Shown here: in pieces, positions 44,427 through 56,700 of the stretch
Layout of the letters: each line of letters starts with the position of its first letter
Position numbering within the stretch: position 1 is the stretch's first letter
Source: Aegilops tauschii subsp. strangulata
Taxonomy: Eukaryota > Streptophyta > Magnoliopsida > Poales > Poaceae
Reading direction: 5' to 3'
NCBI RefSeq assembly: GCF_002575655.3
Contig: NC_053041.3
Coordinates: 304,391,554-304,455,553 of the forward strand
DNA: 64,000 nt
The notes under the pieces: model-generated
Seen by the model: only the letters and a program-made list of their open reading frames with translations
What the model was told of the DNA's origin: nothing
Database searches by the model: none
Program-made: the position numbers and the translations under genes

Positions 44427-45838
44427 TGATGTCTACTATGCAACTTTATTCTTGTAGACATGTGTTGGGCCTCCAAGCGCAGAGTTTTGTAGGACAGTAG
44501 CAATTTTCCCTCAAGTGGATGACCTAAGGTTTATCAATCCGTGGGAGGCGTATGATGAAGATAATCTCCCTCAAACGACCCTGCAACCAAATACAAGAAA
44601 TCTCTTATGTCCCCAACACACCCAATACAATGGCAAATTGTATAGGTGCACTAGTTCGGTGAAGAGATGGTGATAAAAGTGTAATATTGATGGTAGAAAT
44701 ATATTTTTATAATCTGAATAAATAAAAACAGCAAGATAGCAAATAGTAAACGGGCACAAAAACGGTGTTGCAATGCTTGAAAATGAGGCCTATGGTTCGT
44801 ACTTTCGCTAGTGCAACCTCTCAACAATGCTAATATAATTGGATCATATAACCATCCCTCAAAGTGCGATGAAGAAATCACTCCAAAGTTCCTATCTAGC
44901 AGAGAACATAAGAATAAATTGTTTGTAGGGTATGAAACCACCTCAAAGCTATTCTTTCTGTTCAATCTATTCAACAGTTCGTACTAAAATAACACAAAGC
45001 TATTCTTTCCGTTCGATCTATCCTAGAGTTCGTACTAAAATAACACCAAAGAAAATACATATTCATAATACTCAATGCAACACAAAGAACTTCAAAGAGT
45101 GCCCCATGATTTCTACTAGAGAAACAAAGACAAGAATGTGCATCAACCCCTATGCATAGATTACCCCAATGTCACCTCGGGAATCCGTGAGTTGAGTGCC
45201 AAAACATATATCAAGTGAATCAATACGATACCCCATTGTCACCACGAGTATTCAATTGTGAGACCTATATCAATTGTTGTCAAATCCATAAAAGTATTCA
45301 ATCCGATAACAACGAAATCTCAAAGGGTCAAACTCAATTCATCACAACAAGATACAGAGGGGAAAACACCATATGATCCGACTATATTAACAAAGCCCAC
45401 GATACATCAAGATCGTGACATGTCAAGAACACGAGAGAGAGAGAGAGAGAGGGAGAGAGAGAGATCAAACACATAGCTACTGGTACAAACCCTCAGCCTC
45501 GAGGGTGGACTACTCCCTCCTCATCGTGGTGGCCGCCGGGGTGATGAAGATGGCCACCGGAGATGATTCCCCCTCCAATAGGGTGCCGGAACAGGGTCTA
45601 GATTGGTTTTCGGTGGGTATAGAGCCTTGCGGCGGCGGAACTTCTGATCTAGGTTAACCCGTGATGGTTTCTCTATTTATAGGATTATTTTGCATTGGTT
45701 TCACGCTAAGATGGGGAGTTCTGCTCAAAACAGCGTCAGTCCAGGTTAGTTCCATGCAAATCATACCAAAAACATATAAGATTGTTGTAAACATGGCATG
45801 AATACTTCATTAATTATAGATACGTTGGAGACGTATCA
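44427..45838 (-). repeat. W 3' LTR
   Basis: 1412 bp. On plus it starts TGATGTCTACTATGC and ends TTGGAGACGTATCA. A minus-strand TATA-like CCTATAAATAGAG lies near 45671-45684. A GA-rich microsatellite is at 45434-45465. Compared with the other LTR it lacks about 190 bp between CGCTAAGATGGG and AGTTCTGCT. It contains the uninterrupted site ACATAGCTACTGG (about 45472), where V is inserted in the other LTR. Confidence 0.82.
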
Positions 45839-48800
45839 GCATCCCCAAGCTTAATTCCTAGTCGTCCTCGAGTATGTAAATGATAAAAGAAATATTTCAT
45901 GAATTGTGAATGCTAGCAAAGTGAACAAGTTTGATCAATGATAATTTGAATCACTTTTCCTAGCATCATAACAACAACTCTTTCTCATAAAACTTATCAT
46001 GATAAAGTAGCAATTGAAAATGGAATATTTGTTGTGGAAAGCTACCTACCATATTCATCACATATTCTTTTCTTTTGTAGTATGGACATTTGGACTTTTA
46101 TATGGTTCAAAGCAATAGTCTAGTTTTGACATGAGGACTTTAATACTCAAGCGTACCAATAAGCAACCATGTCTTTCAAAATATCAACGCTAAAATAAGT
46201 TATCCCTAGCCCATCATGCTCAATCATTGATCCATTCATGAAACACACTCGCATATTAACTACACCCAATGCTCAAGTACGATCATAGTGCCCCCTAGTT
46301 GGTGCTTTATAAGAGAAGATGGAGACTCAAATTAAAAATAAAAATTCCATAAAGTAAAACAAAGGACCTTCGCGGAGGGAAGTAGGGATTTGTAGAGGTG
46401 CCAGAGCTCAAAGCGAAAATTGAGAGATAAAAACATTTTGATAGGCATACTTTTCCCACCAACGAAAATGATTTAGAGCTCCCAACACTTTCCATGCTAG
46501 ATATATCATAGGCGATTCCCAAACAGAAAATAAAGTTTATTCCTTTTTCCACCATACTTTCACTTTCCATGGCTAACCGTATCCACAGGTGCCCTCCATA
46601 CCAACACTTTCCAAGGAATTTATTATTTGACAACATAAAGTAAATTCATTTTTCATTTCGGGACTGGGCATCCCTAATACCTTTGCCTTACTCTCGCGCA
46701 ATGACAAGTGAATAAACACTCATCGTGAGAATAACACATCTAGCATGGAAAATATTGGCCACCCTTCACCGCCTCCCGAGTGGTACTATCACACAAAAGA
46801 GAAACTTATTTTGAAAATTAGAGATGGCACATACAAATTTGCTTAGAACGGCAAAAGAATACCGCATATAGGTAGGTATAGTGGACTCATGTGGCAAAAC
46901 TAGTTTAAAGGATTTTAGATGCACAAGTAGTGATCATACTTAGTGCAAAATGAAGGCTAGCAAAGGATTGAGAAGCGAGCAACCAAGAAACGAATAATCT
47001 CATAAGCAAGCATTGACCATAATTAACACCGAATAATGCACCACAAGTAGGATGTAATTTCATTGCACAACTATTGACTTTCGTGCTTGTATAGGGAATC
47101 ACAAAACTTAACACCTATATTCTTACTAAAGCATAATTACTCATCAACATGACTCACATATCACATCATCATATCTCAAAACTATTACGAGGAATCACTT
47201 TGGAACTAATTTTCATGTGTTGCTTTTGATAAGCTCAAACAAATATAAGTGAAGATCATGAGCATAATATTTCTTTCTCTCAAATTAATTTAAGTGAAGC
47301 AAGAGAAGATTTCTTCAAAAATACTAAATCACACCCTGCTCAAAAAGATATAAGTGAAGCACTAGAGCAATTCCATAGAAAAGAGCTGCCTCCCTGGCAA
47401 CTATTTGAGGACTCTATTTTATTTAAAAAACTTTCAGATCTAAGTATGTTATTAAAACAGCAAGCAAACAAAATAAAATGACATTCCAAGGATAGCACAC
47501 ATCATGTGAAGAAGCAAAAACTTAGGATCAACCTATACTAACCGATAATTGTTGGTGAAGAAAGGTGGGATGCCTACCGGGGCATCCCCAAGCTTAGATG
47601 CTCGAGACTTCTTGAAATATTATCTTGGGATGCCTTGGGCATCCCCAAGCTTTAGCTTCTGTGTCTCCTTAATTCTTCTCATATCACGGTTTTCCTAAAT
47701 CTCAAAAGCTTCATCCACACAAAACTCAACAAGAACTCGTGAGATAAGTTAGTATAAACCAATGCAAAAAACCTTATCATTCTCTATTGTAGCAAACCAC
47801 TAAAATTATTATTCAACATTGCATACTAAATGCCTCTTCATATTTAATACTCCTATCCTCAAATAGGATCATTAAACAAGCAAACATATGCAAACATAAC
47901 AACAATCTGCCAAAATAGTATAGTCTGTAAGAATGCAAGAATATCAATACTTATTCAATTACAAAAATTATGAAAAAAAACAACACTGTAGAAAATTTAT
48001 CAGAGCTTATTTTGCAAAAAGTTTCAACGTTTTATCATATTCTGAATTTTCTAGGGAATTTTTGCAACAGCGGTAAACTTTCTGTTTCCAAACCGCAACA
48101 GTATACTTGCAAAATAAGCATGGCAAGGGCTATCATTGCCACTTTTATTGAAATAAAAGATGCAAAACATTATTCTAAATAACAGAAAGCAAATACTAAC
48201 AAAATAAAATGATTCTTCAAGCAAAAAACATATCATGTGACGAATGAAAACATAGCTCCAAGTGAGGTTACCGATAATGTTGGAGACGAAAGAGGGGATG
48301 CCTTCCGGGGCATCCCCAAGCTTAGTTGCTTGGATCTTCCTTGAATATTACCTTGGTATGCCTTGGGAATACCCAAGATTAGGGTCTTTTTACTCCTTAT
48401 TCTCCTCATATCGACATCTCACCCAAAACTTGAAAACTTCAATCACACAAAACTTAACGAAACTTTGTGAGATAGGTTAGTATGATAAAGAGCAAACCAT
48501 TTCACCTTTGGTACTGTCAAAGACAAGATTCATAATTGTTTCCACACAATGACTATTGTAGCATATCATTTTCACAATTTATATTGATCAATATAAGCCA
48601 TAGAAACTAGAAAACAAGCAAACTATGCATTGAAAGCAGAATCTGTCAAAAACAGAACAGTCTGTAATAATCTGCATAACTACAATACTTCTGCTACTCC
48701 AAAAATTATGAAAAAATTAGGAACACGTGAACAATTTGTATATTAAACTTCTGCAAAAAGAATCAATGGAAAAGCGGTGTTCTGTTAAAAGTTATAATTA

Positions 48801-49033
48801 TTTTCGTGGGTGCAAAAGTTTCTGTTTTTCAGCAAGATCAAATCAACTATCACCCAACATGATACCAAAGGCTTTACTTGGCACTTTATTGAAACAGAAG
48901 CAATAAAACATGATCAATACATTAGAATAATCATGTGAACACACAAAAACAGTAAGTAAAAGTGTTGGGCTGTCTCCCAACAAGTGTTTTTCTTTAATGC
49001 ATTTTAAGCTAGGCATGATGATTTCAATGATGC
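45839..49033 (-). other. W 3' internal region with hairpin-PPT repeats
   Basis: AT-rich and non-coding. It includes a diverged tandem duplication of about 710 bp (about 47535-48245 and 48255-48965). Each unit has two inverted repeats next to CCCCAAGCTT-like words: 47567-47588, 47624-47649, 48294-48317 and 48352-48377. The terminal PPT at 45839-45852 has the same GCATCCCCAAGCTT sequence on plus. ORFs of up to 109 codons have no domain. Confidence 0.65.
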
Positions 49034-49807
49034 TCACATAAAAGATAAGAATTGACACACAAAGAGAGCATCATGAAGCCTATTACTAGCACATTTAAGT
49101 CGAAACCACTTCCTATGCATAGGGATTTTGTGAGCAAACAACTTATGGAAACAAGAATCAACTAGCATAGAAAGGCAAAACATGCATAACTTCAAAACTT
49201 TCAACATAAAGAGAGGAAACTTGATATTATTGCAATTCCTACGAGCATATGTTCCTCCCTCGTAATAATTTTCAATAGCATCATGAAGAAATTCAACAAT
49301 ATAACCATCACATAAAGCATTCTTTTCATGATCCACAAGCATAGAAATTTTGTTACTCTCCACATAAGCAAATTTCTTCTCATCAATAGTACTGGGAGCA
49401 AACTCAACAAAATAACTATCATGAGAGTGAAAATTAAGATCGTGATGACATGTTTCATGGTTATAATTATTCTTTATAGCATACATGTCATCACCATAGT
49501 CATCATATATAGGAACTTTGTTGTCATAATCAATTAGAACCTCCTCCAAAATAGTGGATTCATCATTAAATAAAGTCACGACCTCTCCAAAACCACTTTC
49601 ATCAATATAATCACCATAAATAGGAGGCATGCAATCATCATAATAAATTTTCTCATCAAAACTTGGGGGACTAAATATATCATATTCATCAAATATAACA
49701 TCCCCAAGCCTATGGCTTTGCATATCATCAGCGTCATGGATATTCAAAGAATTCATACTAATAACATTGCAATCATGCTCATCATTCAAATATTTTGTGC
49801 CAAACAT
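49034..49807 (-). CDS. W internal ORF (acidic protein, unknown function)
   Basis: An open 257-codon frame starting MFGTKYLNDEHDCN. The first 130 residues are Asp/Tyr-rich with repeated FDEYDIFSPPSFDEKIYYDD and IYGDYIDE-like units. The C-terminal half is Cys/His/Leu-rich (NYYEGGTYARRNCNNIKFPL, VDSCFHKLFAHKIPMHRKWF, RLKCASNRLHDALFV). I recall similar frames in the middle of non-autonomous wheat Gypsy elements, but know no function. It lies about 200 bp after the PBS in element sense, in gag position. It has no zinc knuckle of the CX2CX4HX4C form. It may be a gag derivative or an unrelated accessory frame. Confidence 0.55.
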   Translation of the reverse strand: MFGTKYLNDEHDCNVISMNSLNIHDADDMQSHRLGDVIFDEYDIFSPPSFDEKIYYDDCMPPIYGDYIDESGFGEVVTLFNDESTILEEVLIDYDNKVPIYDDYGDDMYAIKNNYNHETCHHDLNFHSHDSYFVEFAPSTIDEKKFAYVESNKISMLVDHEKNALCDGYIVEFLHDAIENYYEGGTYARRNCNNIKFPLFMLKVLKLCMFCLSMLVDSCFHKLFAHKIPMHRKWFRLKCASNRLHDALFVCQFLSFM

Positions 49808-50008
49808 TTTATTGACTTATTCTTTTAACAATTGAGCACAATTTTCCAAACCATCATTTTCAAGAAATATATTATAAAGATGATCAATAATATGATGCAA
49901 CCTCAATTCCGTTTTTATGTAGTTTTCTTTTATAAACCAAACTAGTGATAAAAAAGAAACTAAAAGATTCAATTGCAAGATCTAAAGATATACCTTCAAG
50001 CACTCACC

Positions 50009-50036
50009 TCCCCGGCAACGGCGCCAGAAAAGAGCG
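50009..50036 (-). other. W primer-binding site
   Basis: On the minus strand, LTR end GACATCA is followed by CGCTCTTTTC and then TGGCGCCGTTGCCGGGGA. This TGGCGCC-start PBS is common in plant Gypsy elements, but the 10-base gap from the LTR is longer than usual. Confidence 0.7.
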
Positions 50037-51080
50037 TGATGTCTACTATGCAACTTTATTCTTGTAGACACGTGTTAGGCCTCCAAGCGCAAAGTTTTGT
50101 AGGACAGTAGCAATTTTTCCCTCAAGTGGATGAAGGTAGGATGAAGGTTTATCAATCCGTGGGAGGCGTAGGATGAAGGTAGTCTATCCCAAACGACCCT
50201 GCAACCAAATACAAGAAATCTCTTGTGTCGCCAACACACCCAATACAATGGCAAATTGTATAGGTGCACTAGTTCGGCGAAGAGATGGTGAAAAGAGTGT
50301 AATATTGATGGTAGAAATATATTTTTATAATCTGAACAAATAAAGATCGCAAGGTAACAAATAGTAAACGGGCACAAAAACGGTGTTGCAATGCTTGAAA
50401 ATGAGGCCTAGGGTCCGTACTTTCGCTAGTGCAACCTCTCAACAATGCTAATATAATTGGATCATATAACCATCCCTAAAAGTGTGATGAAGAATCACTC
50501 TAAAGTTCCTATCTAGCGGAGAACATCAGAATAAATTGTTTGTAGGGTACAAAACTACCTCAAAGCTATTCTTTTCATTTGAGCTATTCAAGAGATCGTA
50601 CTAAAATAACACAAAGCTAGTCTTTCCGTTCGATCTATCCTAGAGTTCGTACTAAAATAACACCAAAGAAAATTCATATTCATAACACTCAATCCAACAC
50701 AAAGAACTTCAAAGAGTGCCCCAAGATTTCTAACAGGGAAACAAAGACAAGAATGTGCATCAACCCCTGTGCATAGATTACCCAATTGTCACCTCGGGCA
50801 TCCACGAGTTGAGTGCCAAAACATATATCGAGTGAATCAATACGATACCCCATTGTCACCACGAGTATTCAATTGGAAGACATATATCAAGTGTTCTCAA
50901 ATCCATAAAAGTATTCAATCCGATAACAACGAAATCTCAATGGGAAAAACTCAATTCATCACAACAAGATAGAGAGGGGAAACACCATATGACCCGATTA
51001 TATTAAGAAAGCCCACGATACATCAAGATCGTGACATCTCAAGAACACGAGAGAGAGAGAGAGAGATCAAACACATAGCT
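50037..51080 (-). repeat. W 5' LTR, left piece
   Basis: Matches 44427-45474 base by base with scattered changes. It ends with TAGCT at 51076-51080, the target duplicate of V. The GA microsatellite at 51047-51066 is shorter than in the other W LTR. Confidence 0.85.
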
Positions 51081-51805
51081 TGTTGTGGAATTGTCACGGC
51101 AGATGTCCTGGTGTGAGGACTTAGTCGTGAGGCCGACGCATCTATGTGGTAGCTTGAGAGGGGTTGAGCGGAATCGAGAAACAGAACACAAGACAAGGGT
51201 TTAGACAGCTTCGGGCCCCGGGAAACATCATCCGGTAACAACCCTACATGCTGTTTGTGGCTAGGTCTCATTATCATCACGAGGGAGTTGCCGTAAACCG
51301 GCTCTCCCAGTTATGTCTAGCCCTAAGATTATTTTCCGCTCTCCCTCTTGGAGTGCACTGACCCTCCTTATATATGTTGAAGGGGTGGGTTACATGTAGA
51401 GTCCAACTCGGATTAAGACTTAAACTATTCTGACTTCTCTTCATGGGCTTCTTAACGTCTTAGGCTTCATAACGTCTCGGGCTTCATAACCCCCGACTCT
51501 ATCTGCCGGGTTATGACTGTCAACCAGTTATCACTGTCTTCCGGGTTATGACTGTCAACCAGTTATCACTGTCTGCCGGGTTATGACTGTCAACTAGTTA
51601 TCACTGTCTCCCGGGTTATCACTGTCAACCGGTTATCACTGTCTGCCGGTTTATGATGGTCTGCCGGTTTATGATGGTCTGCCGGCTTATGATGGTCTGA
51701 CTTATCTCCTGCCGGGTTATCATCTGACTTAACTCCTGCCGGTTTACCAAGTCTTAGCCGGGTTATAACTCCGGCCGGGTCATACTGTGGGGTATATCCC
51801 CGACA
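51081..51805 (-). repeat. V 3' LTR
   Basis: 725 bp, TGTTGTGGAATTG to TATATCCCCGACA. A minus TATA-like CATATATAAGG lies near 51366-51378. At about 51495-51640 there are four copies of a 35-bp unit (GGGTTATGACTGTCAACC core), then three of a 17-bp unit (TGCCGGTTTATGATGGT). Confidence 0.87.
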
Positions 51806-53760
51806 TTAGCCCCCAGTTTAGTTTGGATTTATCCATGTTAAACTGATCCTGATCATCCTTAAGTCCTTGTCATTTCTTTCTTCTAGAAAATCCGGGTCAA
51901 TAGGCCAGCTTCATAATCAATTTGCTGACATTGGTTTTTCACAGAAAAATATTATGAAGAATAATTCATTTGACTCAGCTCCCAATGCTTAACAGAAATA
52001 TTAGTCCTTGAAATACTCATCTGATCTTCAGCCGGTTTAAGGATGTAAACTTGCCGGTTTATCATTGCCAAGATTGCCGGTTTATAAATATTGATAGCAC
52101 CGGGTCATAATTGTAGTTAGCATCAGGCTTGAAAATATACCTCTTATATGCCTATCACTTGTAGCCCCCAAGTCTTAAGAAGGTAACGTAGTAATAGCTT
52201 AAGATTTTCTTCAATATGAATGTCACAAGCTTGAAGAAATCTAGGTTGTTCATCTCAATCACCGGTCAGAACTGAGTATTCCACATATGTAGCCCCCAAG
52301 TGCTGGATTGTCATGCTTGCAGCAACCTGGGACTTGTAATTGCCTAATGCTCATAAAAACTTCAACCAGTGTAGCCCCCAAGGGCCGGGTCATTATGCAA
52401 TAATGAGCAGGGACTTTGTAAATATAATCATGTAAACTTTGAACAGCAACTTGTATCCCCCAAGGGCCGGCTCAGTAAGATAATATTGAGCTGGGACTTG
52501 ATATATACTTCAATGAAAATAACATCATATGATGTAACCCCCATCATGGGGCTTGAACCCACGTCCACAAGGTTAAGAGCCTTGTGCTTTACCAACTGAG
52601 CAGTGGACCCTTCAATATAATAAATTAAAAGCTTTGTACCTTGAATTGTTGACAGGAGCAATTGGTAGCCCCCAAGGGTCATCTCATTACGATGTGATGA
52701 GTCAGGTCTTCAATAAAGTGAGCAAACAATGACTTTGCATTAGCCCCCAAGTGTCATGGAGCATGCTTGCAGTGACATGAGACTTGTGTATTTGATGTAA
52801 TCTCACTTTGAATAATGTAGCCCCCAAGTGCCGGGTCGTAAGCCTGCAACAACTCGGGACTATTCCTTCCATTGTAGAATAAATCATATCCATCGATAAA
52901 ATAATATCCATTGTGCTAAAGCAACTTTGAAAACCTCAATCATAATACTGGTTATTGATAACCATAGTAAAAATCCAGCCATGTTGGCTATTTAAGATTT
53001 GAATAATATAATCCAATGATTTATAAGAGCATGATTCCAATGGCGCAATCCAAATATATATTGGCGACTTATAGTCCAAAGCCAGGCCGGGTCAATAAAC
53101 ACCGTTTTACCATAAAGTGTTATAAACCTCATCAAAGGAGAAAAAACTTGGCAAATAAAAGGATAAAAAGAACATGCTAGGCTTTTTATGGGCTGCCAGG
53201 CCCAAAATCGAGGATTTTCATGGGCTGCCAGGGCACTGAGTTAAACCATTTTACAAAGCCTTTTAATATGGACCTCACATTAACCAATCGTCGTTTTAAC
53301 TTTGACAAGTTTAGGGTCTATTTGATTGACTTGTCAAACGTTCGGCGGGTCATACCAGGATTACCTGGATGGAGTGGCTTACTTAAAAAGGCAGGATAAC
53401 CCGGGGTTTTAGGTGAATACACCTGGCTTCCAAGCCTGGCTTGATAGCCTATTACAAGGGTGTAGACTCTTTGTTCTTTGAGAAGCAAAGAGCCCCCGGG
53501 CAATATTTTTGAGCTGTGCTCAGTGGGTGCCTATGTTTGAGTTGTGCTTTTGCAACACTCTCTTTGGCCCCCAAGTGATTTCCCTAGTGGCCTTACGCCG
53601 ATCAAGAGGTGTAGCTATGGTTCGAATATGACCAAGCCCCCAAGTGATTTCCCTGGTGGCCTATAAGACGGATTAAAGGGTAATCATAACTTTGCTCTAT
53701 AAAGCAGAAGCCCCCATGTGATCAATAATATGATAAGCCAATAAGGCAGGATACCCCTGT
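51806..53760 (-). repeat. V PPT-like repeat array
   Basis: The plus strand carries TAGCCCCCAAG or close variants near 52162, 52291, 52372, 52454, 52667, 52741 and 52818, and related CCCCCAAG words near 53567 and 53636. On the element strand these are CTTGGGGGCTA, like the terminal PPT. Several are followed by short inverted repeats and then GGGACTTG-like words, giving irregular units of about 80 bp. There is no coding sequence. Confidence 0.65.
52538..52610 (-). tRNA. tRNA-Lys(CUU)-like sequence, acceptor stem lost
   Basis: On the minus strand 73 nt resemble plant tRNA-Lys. There is a D-arm GCTCAGTTGGTAAAGC and a perfect five-pair anticodon stem (CAAGG and CCTTG) with loop CTCTTAA and anticodon CTT. 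The T-arm is GTGGGTTCAAGCCCCAT (four pairs plus G-T). The length equals that of a normal tRNA-Lys. The 5' acceptor strand (GGGTCCA) cannot pair with the 3' strand (GATGGGG), and one D-stem pair is lost, so it is most likely a pseudogene. No CCA follows. Imperfect TTATTATATTGAA and TTATTTTCATTGAA words flank it at 52611-52623 and about 52509-52522. Confidence 0.7.
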
Positions 53761-56700
53761 TTGAACTGCGCATTATGGCAACAGGTCCTCGTCGGCAACC
53801 TTTAACTTTTTGCAAGAGATAAATTCTTCTTGAACCGGGATTTTGAACCGGATATTGAGAGCGTCAGAGCTTTGCAAGAAATAGTTTCCTCTTAAACCGG
53901 ATTTCATCAATATAACAGTAGCCTCCGCGACCGGGTTATCTTTCCCTTCAACATCTTTGGGCACTTTGAACTTGCTGAAACTGGCAAGACTTGCTGAATC
54001 GTATCATCGTAGCCTCGAGTCTTAAGATGACTCAAGGATTTGTTTTGAGACTCTCCATACTTGACCATAGCAGAAGGTATATATCATTGGTGTTGATAGC
54101 GCAATGTGAATCCATAGAAGGTTGAGGTAACTACGGCAGGTTATAAATGATCCCTTACGAGCCGTGTCAGCAACTCGGCCAATGGTTCCTTCCAACTGGC
54201 TGTTTGAAGTTACCCAAACTGTAGTGGCAGTGATTTGTGCGCATGTCCATTGAGCCACCCAGCGCAGACGGCGGCTGAATGATAATTGGCCTCCAATTTA
54301 TTGGAAGAAAAACCAGGCTACCCAAGTAGTGACTTGCTCATACTCAATAAATAGCTCATGCAGACAGGTGCGGCCCAGTGTGTTGATGTAGACCAAACTG
54401 CAAGGGTGGTAGCGTAACCACTTTCGTTGAGCACGGCAGCACGGATAAATGTAGTGCAAAATGACGATGCTATCCACTCCATATCCGTGAGATAACTCCA
54501 CTTTGGTGGTGAATAATTGTCCTGATGTATTTGGATGACAGATGATCTCACCATGTCTTCCATGAACATGGAACAATTTGTCATGCGCATAAAAACATTA
54601 AAGGCAGAATAATGCTTCTCGAAGGAATTTAATCATGCATTGATAATATAAATAAAATGGATAGCACCTGGCATTTCCCTGGGACGTCGAACCAGTCATA
54701 TATTCTGGTGGTGAGACGCAGAGGCTACAGTGGCTCAGAACAGACCCACCGAGTCATAAGCTTTTTTTTAAACCGCCCTTGACTTTTCCTTTGTCTCCTT
54801 CTTTCCAGCCAGAGCAAGCGCAGGGCGAGGTGACTGAACATGGCCGTGGCCGGCGGGGAGGCGGCTCATCCTTGCCGGTTTGAAGATGGTCAGCAGAAGC
54901 AACCCATGACGGAATAATCCGACAGTACTAGGCAGTAGTACCGGTTTTTGAGGCCCTCCGTGACTGCAATGGAGGCAGGACCACGGTAGCCTTGGTGGCC
55001 CAAGGCGACGGGAGAAGTGGCTCAGGTGAGCCACGAGTCAGAAGTTGACCCAGGCAGGGATGTAGCGCTGCTGGCGGCTTGACGGGCTCATCACAGGGAG
55101 AAACGAACCGGGGGTTCAATAAACCGGCATGAGGCAGGTGTTGCAGTGGCTGAGCGGCAAGGTGTAGAGCCAGTCCAGGTGAAGCTTGGTGCGGCGACTT
55201 GGCGGCGGAACTGGTCGGCAGCACGAGGCTGGCTTAGCACGGTGTTGAAGGCGTCTTACGGTCGGCAGATCATAGCAGAGGGAAGGCCGGTTCATCGGCA
55301 GAGGCGGAGTCGCGGTCGCAGCAGCGGGGCCCGGTGACGGTTTGGAGCGAGACCAGGCGTGGCTCGGCGTTGACTCGCCATAGAGGAGGTGGCTCGTCAG
55401 CGGCTTGCTCGGGTCAGGGGCGAGGCGTCAGAGTACAGGCGCAGAGGCGCAAATATTCGAGGGCTGGAGCGGCTCACAGTGGTGAAGTCATCTGGCCAGT
55501 CAAGGGACGGGCGACGAGTGAAGCCGCGACGGCCCGGTGCGTCCGCGGCTGAATAAGCCCCAGACGAGGTAGAGTGTAACTACGGAGGGGCGCAGGCAAG
55601 GCCACTGCAGCCCACGGGGCAACGGTGGTGGCGGTTCAATCGCGGTGGAGCCCCAGCTTAAGACCGTGATGCGAGGCTGTCGAGACTCATCACAGGAAAG
55701 GCCGGGCGGCACGGGTCAAGGCGCCGGGTGAGGTGGAACCATTGAAGCTGGGGTAAACTGGTAGGAAACAACGGCGACTTGCTGAAGATTGGCGTAAGAG
55801 GCGACTCAGAGGTGCACTGGCTGTAGTTTAGCGTGTTCCGGCGATGGCGGGTCTGGTGCGGCAGTTTAAGGTCGGGGCAGCAGCTCCCTGAGGCCAGTGT
55901 GGGCGGCAAGCCGGTTGGGCCGACGCAGTTGTGGGCGCAGAGGAGAGGAGGCGCGGGCATACACGCTCAGCCATGGGTCAGCAGCCTGAGGGATGACAGT
56001 GCGAGACATATCAACTGGGAGGCGCCGTGGCAAGCCAGCTCGGGTTGCAGTGACGAAGGCAGGCGGCACAGCGGAAGGAGAAACGAGTGAGGCAGAACTG
56101 CCTGATTCAGCGTCGAAGTGGAGGCGGGGCCGACTGTTTGGCAAGGTCGCAGCGGCTCAAGGCGGAGCAAGGGCGAGGTTTCGAGCAAACAGAAGTGCTC
56201 GGATTCTCCCGTGGCTGCTGGCGCTCAGGGAAACTAATCTCCTTCCCACATTACCAGTGTTTGATTCAATCTATCGCCCGCATCTCTCTTTGATAGTATG
56301 ATGGACCGGTGCTTTGACCTTGACGTTGGAGTGGAAGGTGTTGACATCTCGAAAGAAAAGGTTGAAATTGCTACTGCCGGTGCGACAACTCAAAAAGATT
56401 GGCTTGCAGAGATGAACCGGCACGGGAGCAGATAGCGGTAAGCCGGCACCGGGTCGTAGCAAACCAGATCATGGCTGTCCAAGGCACAGCTGCAGCTGAG
56501 GACCTGCAGCACCGCAGGGCGAAGAACGACAACCCACGGCGACACCGGCGAGTCGGCACGAGGAGCATGGAAACCGGGGCGGCCTGGACACGTATGAGGC
56601 AACTTGCAAACGGACGGCGGCTTGAGGTGTGGTGACCAGTGGAACTCGGCCTTGAAAATGAGGTGACCCGGCGCGGCGGTTTGGCGAGTTGTGTCTGGGT

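Noticed and set aside
45434..45465. GA microsatellite as a regulatory GAGA site
   Set aside because: A simple repeat that varies in length between the two W LTRs; nothing ties it to function.
51495..51720. Regularly spaced repeats resembling a CRISPR array
   Set aside because: Units of 35 and 17 bp are directly tandem without unique spacers, lie inside a plant LTR and vary between the two LTRs; they are a minisatellite.
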